In this document: piece by piece, positions 45,905 through 54,554 of the stretch | Layout: each line of letters begins with the position of its first letter | Numbering within the stretch: the first letter of the stretch is position 1 | DNA from: Mycocentrospora acerina | Lineage: Eukaryota > Ascomycota > Dothideomycetes > Pleosporales | Direction of reading: 5' to 3' | NCBI GenBank assembly: GCA_022701365.1 | Contig: JAKUHH010000150.1 | Span: 744,001 to 808,000, forward strand | Length of the DNA stretch: 64,000 nucleotides | Position numbers and translations under genes: made by a program | Notes under the pieces: generated by a model | Database searches by the model: none | The model's input: the letters and a program-made list of their open reading frames with translations, nothing else | Told to the model about the DNA's origin: nothing

Positions 45905-47052
45905 GATTCGTGTAAGAGGTTTTGTAGCGTCTTGGGTTTCTACGAGAATGTCATGATGTAAATGGATGGGCTAGTGGATTGGCGTTTGGGGGTCTCCTGG
46001 GATTATACCATCGCTAGGTTGTAGCTTAGTTTGATCAGATGAGCTGAATAAAGTTGGACCTCATGTTTAAATTGAAACCTAATTTATGGATGGACAGTTG
46101 TGAATGCTGGTAAAGGTCGAGTTTGTATGATTCCATATGAAAGTCTTGAAGTAGGTATGCTGAACTACATTACTAACATTGTTGATAATCTCTCATCTGC
46201 TGCGCTTGTTCAGTATATCATCGGTCCTGTTGCTTCTTGTGCCGCAAACACGGCTACCACAAGATGGAAAGATAAGAATAGTGAATAACACCGATTACAA
46301 ACTTATAAGATGCTTGCACTAAAATTATTCAAAAGTATATATGCTTGAATTCTTGGGTACTTGATTTATTAAGCGGGATAAGCTTTTCTGACTGACGAGC
46401 AAGTTTAGTTAGTGTTTGAAAATACATGAGACTAATTACTAAAGCATGGCCAGCAAACCAGCCGGCTAGTATACACATTGGCACTGATGATATTAACCAA
46501 TGTATAGACACTAATTAATGGCATATATAAATAGCTCATCATTGCAACTAATACCAACGGGCTCTGCGGTGACGTCGTCGGAAAGCTCTCGACGTAGATC
46601 AATCTTTAGCAGCGGCATCGTGCTGGCTGTTGATTATTTGGATCCATACAGTCAATCAAGTACTTCACCGCCACTGCTGTGAAACTACATTTAGTCCTAA
46701 CAGCCTAATTGATGTGAACTGCAGCGTTCCGTGGATCATTGTTCCACAGCAGTGGCGGTAACGAGTTGTTTATACCCGCTAATGTTCAAATCCGGCAGCT
46801 TATCAACTCCTCACTGTTCCAAAACATTCCATCCTGGTAATCTCTATTGAACATGTACATGCAGTTGCGCGATTAAGGACCAACACACGCTTGTACATGT
46901 GCTCTCAACTCTTAGTCTCCTCACCTTCAATCAGTTCACACTTCAACAACGTACAGTCCTTCTTTGCATCCCTGCTTTGACACCATCAACTCATGGTTCG
47001 TTGAGGATCCTAAGATATCGATTACTACGTCTTATTGGCTGATTGAACGGTC
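45905..47052. other. Intergenic with an inverted repeat
   Basis: A 1148-base A/T-rich spacer after XDH. No gene is supported; short frames (46100-46288, 46329-46511) are unremarkable. A 15-bp inverted repeat pair at 46667-46681 and 46745-46759 is listed separately. Confidence 0.55.
46667..46759. repeat. 15-bp perfect inverted repeat with 63-bp spacer
   Basis: Left arm accgccactgctgtg (46667-46681); right arm cacagcagtggcggt (46745-46759), its exact reverse complement. It could be a hairpin, a tiny inverted-repeat element, or two outward-facing element ends. No clear target-site duplication was found. Confidence 0.7.
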
Positions 47053-47721
47053 ATGTCATCTGTTCAGATCATCAGAAAAGGCATAAAGCGGTACCTACCC
47101 TGGACATCCTCTTTCTTGGCCTCAGGTTCTACCAACTCGTTCCAATTTCCAAGCTTACGCAAAAAAATTCTACATTCAGTCCTAGAAACCAACCTCACAG
47201 TACCAATTCAACGCACGATCGTGGCGCTACCAAAAGTGGCGAGAAAGAAGTCTTCTAATTCCAAGGGAGAGACGAAGACTTCATTTATGTTTCCGCTGCT
47301 CCACCAGGATGTTATGAACGCAGTCTCCGACAAAATCACCTCTACAAGGTTCCACGAAAATCAAAATGACGAGGATTTCATCAACGAATATACAACTCAC
47401 GTTATGGGCAAATTCAGATGCAAGAACACTGCCTGTTCCAATACTGGCTGGAGCAGCAAAAAGGTAGCTATATTGATCAAGGAATATCCTCGGGATAGTT
47501 ATAACGCTGTGGTGTTTAATCAGCGCTGCAAGTCTTGCAACCATTTAGGCACTCTAACGCTAGATGAAGGTTCATATGTCGATCGAGTTTCATACCGGCT
47601 CAAGAAGTGGTCAGGCATTCTAATGGAGCAGTCAACCTACAGCAATAAAGAAGGTCCACCACATGAGAGAGATTTCTGCGAAGGTTGTAGGATAGGAGTT
47701 TGTCAACAATCAGATGGCTAG
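47053..47721 (+). CDS. 3CxxC-type zinc-binding domain protein
   Basis: Function unknown. Single exon, 222 aa. The zf-3CxxC domain runs from about residue 118 to 222: GKFRCKNTACSNTGWSSKKV, the second pair in FNQRCKSCNHLGTLTL, and the third in RDFCEGCRIGVCQQ. The spacing of Cys pairs and the conserved W after the first pair fit this zinc-ribbon-like family, which is found repeatedly in fungi and also in vertebrate receptor transporter proteins. The N-terminal 100 residues are basic with no signal peptide. The coding end at TAG 47719-47721 seems natural, but an extra 3' exon cannot be excluded. It lies in an accessory-looking stretch with two other lineage-restricted proteins. Confidence 0.8.
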   Translation: MSSVQIIRKGIKRYLPWTSSFLASGSTNSFQFPSLRKKILHSVLETNLTVPIQRTIVALPKVARKKSSNSKGETKTSFMFPLLHQDVMNAVSDKITSTRFHENQNDEDFINEYTTHVMGKFRCKNTACSNTGWSSKKVAILIKEYPRDSYNAVVFNQRCKSCNHLGTLTLDEGSYVDRVSYRLKKWSGILMEQSTYSNKEGPPHERDFCEGCRIGVCQQSDG

Positions 47722-48502
47722 GAGCATCGTTAGACGCCGCGGAACTAATATGGAAGGTAAGCTATATTTTTACATCAAACTTCAGTGGCTGTGTGGTTCT
47801 GAACGGATACACTAACATTCACTTCAATAGAAAGCGAAACTTGGAGAGGTTGGTGTGCAGGTGTTCCCCTTGCTCAGGCTTGACGATCAGTTCCAGGTTT
47901 GTTCAATAAGCTATCTTCTTTTTTTGTATCAGTCAATCTATGCATTACTTTTATGCTTCTATTTTCAACTTGCCAAAAAGTAGGCGCCAGGTTGATATAT
48001 TCAAGTGACTAGAGGCCGCTGCAACTAGATATCGATATTCTGTCGCGCAAGAGGTCTTGGTATGTAAGTATGCGTTGTATTTGATCGTTACTCTACCCTA
48101 TTCGGGCTAAGCGGTCTACTTAATTAGACCTAGCGTCTCCCTGATCTTACGTGCCATCTGCTTGTGCCCCTCCTCCATTGAAACAACATATTAGCTTGTC
48201 ACAAAATCACCTTCGTCGGCTTTCCTAAAGAATCGAGCCTCCGTGTTAGTCAGTTTACTCTGCTTGTAATGAAAGAGATATTGGAATAGTGGCGAGAGTT
48301 GGATCGGACTTGCTCTCCCTTCACCAAATCATTTCAAGCATTGCAAGAACATTCTAACCTGATTTAGATCTACGCTGCATATACACGTGGGCAAAACGCT
48401 CTGATTAGCTCTTGGCAGCAGAGGATACTGCCGCATTCTCCGGCTCTACATCCATATTCCAAAACACGATTAAGCAATATTGCCCCCAGCCAGCTCGATA
48501 CC
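47722..48502. other. Intergenic
   Basis: A 781-base A/T-rich spacer between two + strand genes. No gene, repeat or RNA is recognised. Confidence 0.55.
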
Positions 48503-49015
48503 ATGTCAATCCTCGATAACGACAACTCTACCACTTACGCACCCTGCACGCCTCCAGAAAGCCTCGCTGCCGATATTATGGACGATCTCAGTGTCCGCAA
48601 AGGCAGTAATTATTCTGTGCCGTGGCCAGGCTCTACATTCATCATTAAGTCTGCCGCTTCAGGGGAGGTCATTACGCTACGCCACGGTAAAATCGGCCTA
48701 GCATCACCCGGCGGTCGCGGCTCAATATACTGGGAATGTATTGAAACTAAGGGCTGGCTTGGCTTCAGGAACAGTGCATCTGGCTTGTTTCTAGGCCATG
48801 ACAAAAACGGCGATCTATGGTCGGAAGCTCGGGAACACCGAGATTGGGAGAGATTCTGTATAAGGGAGCGACCGGAGGGAGGATATGTACTACTTTTGAC
48901 GGATTTCGAGAAGCTGTGGCCGTTGGGGATCAGAATGAAAGACGGTATGCAGAGGTTGGCGAAGGTCGATTGTAGAATTTGTGAGGGCGCGGCGTGGGAG
49001 TTTATTAAAGTGTAG
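48503..49015 (+). CDS. Small cytosolic protein, probable beta-trefoil/fascin-like fold
   Basis: Single exon, 170 aa, without signal peptide or membrane segment. After a Ser/Thr/Pro N-terminus (residues 1-40), the remainder shows repeating Trp/Phe/Gly strands: FIIKSAASGEVITLRHGKIG, GGRGSIYWECIETKGWLGFR, then ASGLFLGHDKNGDLW and EHRDWERFCIRERPEGGYVL. The repeated x-W-E/F-x-F/I pattern with GW and SGLFLGHD resembles a beta-trefoil or fascin-like module, and the same conserved string occurs in proteins I recall from many Pezizomycotina without assigned function. A ligand (sugar, actin) is not predictable from sequence. It ends WEFIKV. Confidence 0.75.
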   Translation: MSILDNDNSTTYAPCTPPESLAADIMDDLSVRKGSNYSVPWPGSTFIIKSAASGEVITLRHGKIGLASPGGRGSIYWECIETKGWLGFRNSASGLFLGHDKNGDLWSEAREHRDWERFCIRERPEGGYVLLLTDFEKLWPLGIRMKDGMQRLAKVDCRICEGAAWEFIKV

Positions 49016-49326
49016 GACGATGAAATGGGTCTCAAATTCAATTGTTGTTTACTTGTTAGATTGTGAATTTTAGCTTTTGGTAGAGGGTGGTTTAACAGAC
49101 AAGTTCTTTAACTAACTTGGTGGTGGATGGTGACTCAGCAGAAAGTATGCAGTAATCAGCTGCCATACTTCACTCCTTTGCCACTGCTCGGTGCTACGTA
49201 TTTCTCAGGTTGTTAAATGCTATTTGAACTACACAGCCTCCAGATTTGCCTTGTCTCTTTGTACTACCAGCTGAAGGTACCATTTCGGGCTTTGAGCGGC
49301 TACCATCAACCAGCTGTGCGCTTCTT
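49016..49326. other. Intergenic
   Basis: A 311-base spacer between two + strand genes. The open frame of the next gene can be read upstream to 49246, but only via a non-ATG codon. Confidence 0.5.
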
Positions 49327-50181
49327 ATGGCGTCCCCACTTTTTCGCCTGTCAGGGGAACTCCGCAACCACATCTATGAATACGTCTTTACCGATCCTTC
49401 GCCCTTTGCATTGCGCTATCGAGAGAACACATTGGAAAACGCATGTTGGCAATCGCTTCTCGTGGATTCGAATGGTCGTCTCTTCAATGTGCTTAAAAAT
49501 ACAAACCGTCAACTACGCGCCGAAACGTTGGGTTTAGAGATGAAGTATAATTCGCTCACAATATACGGTGAACAAGATGATGACGGATTTGGTCCGGCAT
49601 GGCTGTTTCAGCGCCTTCTTGAAAAGACCACTCCTCACGACTTTGATAATCTCTCAACAATCAACATCTATTGCGCTGCCGGCGGCGCCGAATTTCCCGA
49701 TGATATGACCGGCTATGCCAAGTTCTGCAGGCTATATCCACACATAACTATCAAGTACTTCGATGCCTTTTTGGGCTACAGCAGTCACATGCGGGAGATA
49801 GAATCACACGGGAGGGTACAAGACTGGAGTGTTGATGACAAAGATTTGGCAGTCTATTATGTTGAAGAGTTTGTAGGTCGCACACTCCAAATGATCAAAT
49901 ATTACCGCAACACCAACTGGAGCTCACAGAATCGGGACCAATTAGCATGTATATTCGATGAGGAAGGGATGAATTTAAATGCGATAAAATGGCGTGGAAA
50001 CGACTTGGATGAAATTCGAGAGCTTCAGGTTCCCAACTTTCGATTCTGGTCAAATGAAGCATACGTAGACCCTGTATTTAATTTCGGTGCGGAACATCTG
50101 GACAATTTTCACAAGAAAAACGGACGGCTGAAAGATACATTAGTTCAAATGTTTGAGCAGTGGCTGAAAGAAGGATTTTGA
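49327..50181 (+). CDS. Fungal ELRNxIYEY-type (F-box/2EXR-like) protein
   Basis: Family known mainly as large lineage-specific expansions in filamentous ascomycetes; role unknown. Single exon, 284 aa from the ATG at 49327. The N-terminal motif FRLSGELRNHIYEYVFTD (residues 5-22) is the hallmark, a degenerate F-box/2EXR-like helix pair. It is followed by LLVDSNGRLFNVLKNTNRQL and RAETLGLEMKYNSLTIYG, the usual second part of these proteins. The rest is a globular region with several Trp and acidic stretches. The ATG at 49327 places the motif at the very N-terminus, as usual, so an upstream extension to 49246 is disfavoured. No signal peptide is present. Confidence 0.78.
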   Translation: MASPLFRLSGELRNHIYEYVFTDPSPFALRYRENTLENACWQSLLVDSNGRLFNVLKNTNRQLRAETLGLEMKYNSLTIYGEQDDDGFGPAWLFQRLLEKTTPHDFDNLSTINIYCAAGGAEFPDDMTGYAKFCRLYPHITIKYFDAFLGYSSHMREIESHGRVQDWSVDDKDLAVYYVEEFVGRTLQMIKYYRNTNWSSQNRDQLACIFDEEGMNLNAIKWRGNDLDEIRELQVPNFRFWSNEAYVDPVFNFGAEHLDNFHKKNGRLKDTLVQMFEQWLKEGF

Positions 50182-50977
50182 GTATGTGGATCAGGATGTG
50201 GAGTAGGATCGCGCAATTAATGGATTATGAGTAGAACATCTGGATTCACGGCAGTCTAGTTCTCGCCGAGCGTTCTTACAAACTCAAATTAGCAGTTACA
50301 AAGCTGCTTAGAGACCATCATCATTATGCGCATTACGTTGTACAAATCCAGTGCGAGAATCATTGATACCTTGACAACTTCTAATATCTCGACTTGTGAC
50401 TGAAGCTTTATTTATCCGGCACAACCCGCTTTTTAGAAGGCTATTTGCTTCCTCGTCCTACCCTTTTTTTTCGCTCTCCTGTTTTCTTACGAGTCAGATC
50501 GTGAAGCCACTCGAATGTAACGGGCCCACAAGGGGTGCAGATCATACCACTTAGTATATGCGAAACTCGGTTCTCAGGATGAAGGATGCGGGTTGGCTGG
50601 CTGGCCAAAGGTCGCTTGAAAGATCGTTGTCAGAGATTTAGATCCTCGGATATGACCGTACATCTGCGACGCTGTAACGTGTGGTTTTGTGGTGACGTTA
50701 CATGAAAAGTAAGCTTTGTTGACGTAGTTAACCGCAGATCTGTGGCGCTGGCGCCTCCAAAGATAGGCACTCCCTTGGAGAAAATCGGATGGCAGGGCTT
50801 AGCGTATGGGTAGCGTATGGGTAGCGTGTGTCGGTACTTCCAGTCACGAACGGCGGGTCAAGAACGCGTCGGCCTTTCTCGTGGGCGGAGGGCTCACGCA
50901 AAGACCCCAGCTTAACACCAAACTCTTACATCGTCACCTCATCTTCTCGCTAGTCCCGCCCATACTCAGACATCATA
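50182..50977. other. Intergenic with a short tandem repeat
   Basis: A 796-base spacer before the membrane-protein gene. A tandem of the 11-mer tagcgtatggg (about 2.5 copies) lies at 50800-50830. T-rich patch near 50465. No gene is supported. Confidence 0.55.
50800..50830. repeat. Tandem repeat of 11-base unit tagcgtatggg
   Basis: Two full copies and a partial third copy (tagcgtgtg), about 150 bases upstream of the membrane-protein ATG. Confidence 0.75.
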
Positions 50978-53201
50978 ATGTCTTATTCTCCCGTCGACCC
51001 AAAACCCCATGTTTTCCAGCGGGACTCGCGATTTCACGAGAGTAGAAGTGACATTGAACTTGGGACAGGGATGTCATCATCACTCAGGGAAAACGGAGAT
51101 GGCAACAGCTACATGGGGCGGAGGCACAGTCTAAATGGGGATACAAGCAGTTTGGAAGAGCTGAATGGAGAAGGACATGATGGGTACCAAGCCGCGATAT
51201 GGAAGCCAGGATTCTGGGGATCAAATTTTCCTATTTGGGGATTATTATCTCTATTTGGCGTCTTAGCGAGTGAGTAGAAGGTTTACCCAATCCCTGCTAA
51301 GCGTGTTGTTCGGCTGCTAATCCTGTCTTCCAATTGTCTAGGTACTATTGCTGGTATTGTTATTCTTGTTGTCAGCGATCACTTACCTTTGGACAAATGG
51401 GGCTCTCAGGTAACGCCAGCTGTGTCCATGGCTATTTGTTCTGTCGTGGCGAATGGGCTGTTAGCCTATGCTCTGGCGAACGGGCTAGTCATATCATTTT
51501 GGAGAACGGCTTTGCGTGGACACACTGTGAGCATAATGGATATAAATGTGTTTTATTCAAACTAATATTGTGTAGCTAGCTGAGCTTAACCAAAACTGGC
51601 TCTGTGGCCACTCTCTCCAACATGCTTTGTTGGGCGGTTTTCGTGTTGGGGGCAGAATCACTGCATTAGGTTTGTTTGACTCTTCACCAAAGACCAAGAC
51701 ATTTACTGACTGTTGGTAGCCTGTATCGTTTCAGTCATCTCACTACTCCGAGGACCCTTGAATCAGCGGGCTTCGCGCGTAGAAAGCAACGTCAGCTACG
51801 ACACTGCTGGTAATATCTCTCTTGCAATTGCACAGAATCTCACAGAGGGTTACACAGGAATTTCCAGAGAATCAAGAGCCCCTATCATGGAGATTTCAAG
51901 ACTCACGCCAGAATTTGCCCAAGTCATGCAACAGTATTCTGAGAGGTCTAACATCAGTGTCGACATTCAAGACCATGCTTGTGGGGATAGTTGCACTATT
52001 TCTGTCAAGGTACAATATTTTCTACAAGCTCGAAGCGGTAAACAAATAAGCATAGCTAACGTTTCCTGCAGGGTTTTGGTTTCAAAACCGTATGTGGATT
52101 TAACGAGTCAGTTGAATATCAGGCAACTAATAGTGGTGCCTTTGACCGCACTGTTTTTTCCACTTCATCAAGTCTCTATCAGATTGATCCTCCTACGGAA
52201 AATATCTTCCAGAGATGGTGGCCTAATGCAGGCATTAGGCTCAACGTCACAATGCAAATTCCTTCTCTACCAACCGACGTGGCACCTGTAAACTCGAGTG
52301 TCGCACGCATAAGAACACACATATGTAACGTGACTGGCGCGATAGTCGAGTACCAGGCTCAGATATCATCGCAAACCATTAGCTTGAGTTCTAACCGCTC
52401 CAACGACCGAGTTGTCAAAGACCTGTAAGTCAACAGATTCATCGTCCAAACGAAACTTTGCTATTCATTCCTCGAGCTACCAAGGAAGTTTTTTATTTTT
52501 AATATTTACACTAACGCAACCACAGCGTCCTCCAAGGCCCAGGCACCAACTACCACTACAGCACTATTGGAGGCTTCAACTTTGCAGCATCAAACCTCTT
52601 CGAGTCCTCTGCAGTCTTTAATTTTGCCGGCGCCGTAAGCGACTTCTCCTTTACAGGCTCGCTTGCCAATCAACAACTCCAAAACATCAGCCAGTCCAAT
52701 ATCACCTTTGGCGACCCCATGGACTACATGCTCGATACCATGAGGGAAATTGCGTTTCGCACGTCCGTCCGCGCGGGCAAAGACAAGGACACGTGGAACG
52801 TGACAAACGCAGAGCAGCAGGTTGCGTACCAGGGAGTAGGCACGCGGTCGCTCTACATTACAGATTGGGGGTACATGGCGGGTGCAGCCATGATAAGCAT
52901 TTTGAGCGTCTTGGCCGTGGGGCTGACCTTTTACGGGTGGTGGGAGTTGGGGAATACTGTCTCGCTCAGTCCGCTGGATATTGCGAGGGCGTTTGATGCG
53001 CCGCTGTTGAAACACGTGTCTCCTGGGCTCGTGGGCTCGCAACGCGTGCAGTATGGAAAGGAGATTTCCGAGGATGAAGATGCGAGATCCAAAGAGATTG
53101 GGGGGCAGTATGGAGCGGGTGGGGTGGGGAGGAGGAGGCTTGTTCTGGGGCTAACGGGGACGGTGAAGAGACCTTCTGCGGGGGAGATAGTTATTGTTTA
53201 A
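50978..53201 (+). CDS. Large fungal membrane glycoprotein, DUF3176-like
   Basis: Function unknown. Six exons: join(50978..51269,51342..51526,51576..51669,51720..52009,52072..52424,52526..53201), 629 aa, introns 72, 49, 50, 62 and 101 nt, all frame-consistent. The cytosolic N-terminus leads to WKPGFWGSNFPIWGLLSLFG and a first membrane helix, then ASTIAGIVILVVSDHLPLDK and a second helix pair including VSMAICSVVANGLLAYALA. The motif LAELNQNWLCGHSLQHALLG follows, which fits the common pattern of DUF3176-type proteins. A large extracellular part has many NxS/T sequons and paired Cys (DHACGDSCTISVKGFGFKTV). The final helix is DWGYMAGAAMISILSVLAVG, then a cytosolic tail. The family name is a judgement from the plan and not from a search. 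Each intron has a plausible branch site, and the exon-intron count is high for this window. Confidence 0.8.
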
Positions 53202-53519
53202 TTATTAGGCGGGTGTAGACTGTATAATGATTCTCGTTTGGTTGTTTGGGTCATGTTAATGGCATTGTTTGAACATGGTGTTGTGAGACGCTCTGATATG
53301 GTTGCTGGTTGCTCATCTATAGCGGTGATTGACACGTCGTCGTCATCGTCTGTTGGTGTAGGTAGGTGTCTCCGTGAGATATGGCATGCCCTTGCACGTG
53401 TTCCTACATCCATGTATAGCACCGTCAAATCACCACCGTTGCAAAGACCAGCATTCTTGTTGTGTTGCAATAGAGTCGTCAAATATCATATTGGTATCAC
53501 AAAACCCTTCCATCATTAT
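53202..53519. other. Intergenic between convergent genes
   Basis: A 318-base spacer holding the 3' UTRs of the membrane glycoprotein gene and NFU1. Nothing else is seen. Confidence 0.6.
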
Positions 53520-54554
53520 CTAGCCCTGGGCCATATCCAGACTATCCTTTCCAACTGTCGATGGAGCTGCGTTTGGTCCCTTTTGTAGCCTCAGCTTCTC
53601 CTCAAATTTTTGAAACTCCTTGAGTGCAATCTCCTCCTCCTGGTCCAGGACCTGCTGCACGCCCTTGACCTCCTCAATGTAATGCATCAACATACTCTCG
53701 ATGCCGTTCTTCAGCGTAACCGTGCTTGAGTCGCATGTTCGGCACGCGCCTCGCAGCTTCAAAAGCACCTGTCCGTCGTTGAAGCCGCGGAATTCGATAT
53801 CTCCGCCGTCTTCCTGGATCGCGGGGCGAACTCGTGTGTCTAGGAGCTCCTTGATCATGCCAATGACTTCGTCGTCGTTTTCGTCGTAGGCGAGACTGTC
53901 AACGTCTGTGCCCTCCTGGCCCTGCTCGCCTGCCTTGGCTGCTACCGTGTTGACGAGTGGCTGGCCGCTCGTCATGAACTCATTGATGATGGCAAAGACC
54001 TCGGGCTTGACGTGCGCCCAGGGCGTGGCGCTGTCCTTGGTGACGGTGATGTAGTCGGCACTCAGGAATACGGAGGTGACGCCGTCGATGTTGAGCAGCT
54101 GTGCGGCGAGCGGCGAGGGATGCGGCGGCGCGAGTGTGGAGCGGGGGTTGAGGTATTCGAGGAAGGGCGACGACACCGACTCGGGCAGTACTCGCTGGTT
54201 GGGGTTGAATTTGAGGGCCTGCGCATGTCAGCAGGAAGCACATAAGCATGCACGCCTACATGAGCGGCGTCGAGGAGGGCGACGGCAACGGCGACGGCGA
54301 CTTACATCGGCGTTTGGCGTGGGCTCCGTCTGGATGAACATTGTCCGGCGCGCCACGGCTGCTGCTGCCACGGGCGACGCGGCGCTCTGGCTCCATGTCT
54401 GCACTCGGGGCCGGTACTGGGCGGGCGATGGTGTGATGGGCGATGATTTCTGGTGTAGACATCTTGTGGCGACGCGCGGGGCTCTGGAGCGCATCGAAGG
54501 CGTCGCGCGGGCAAGGCTACGCATGGCAGAACGAGGCATTGTGATCGAGGCCAT
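53520..54554 (-). CDS. nfu1: Mitochondrial iron-sulfur scaffold/carrier Nfu1
   Basis: Delivers [4Fe-4S] clusters to mitochondrial enzymes such as lipoate synthase and complex I/II. Complement(join(53520..54218,54306..54554)), 315 aa, 87-nt intron in phase 0. Residues 1 to about 68 are Arg/Ser/Ala rich without acids, a mitochondrial presequence (MASITMPRSAMRSLARATPS). The Nfu_N domain starts at RRTMFIQTEPTPNADALKFN and runs through SVFLSADYITVTKDSATPWA. The NifU-like C-terminal domain has EDGGDIEFRGFNDGQVLLKL then RGACRTCDSSTVTLKNGIES, whose C-x-x-C (near residues 239-242) binds the cluster. The tail is a charged helix. All key residues are present. The coding region is unusually GC-rich in its first exon. 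Confidence 0.95.

Noticed and set aside
46667..46759. Complete hAT-type miniature transposon
   Set aside because: Arms face the wrong way for such ends and no target-site duplication is visible; kept only as an inverted repeat.
49246..49326. N-terminal extension of the ELRNxIYEY protein
   Set aside because: Starts from a non-ATG codon; the family motif normally sits at the very N-terminus, matching ATG 49327.
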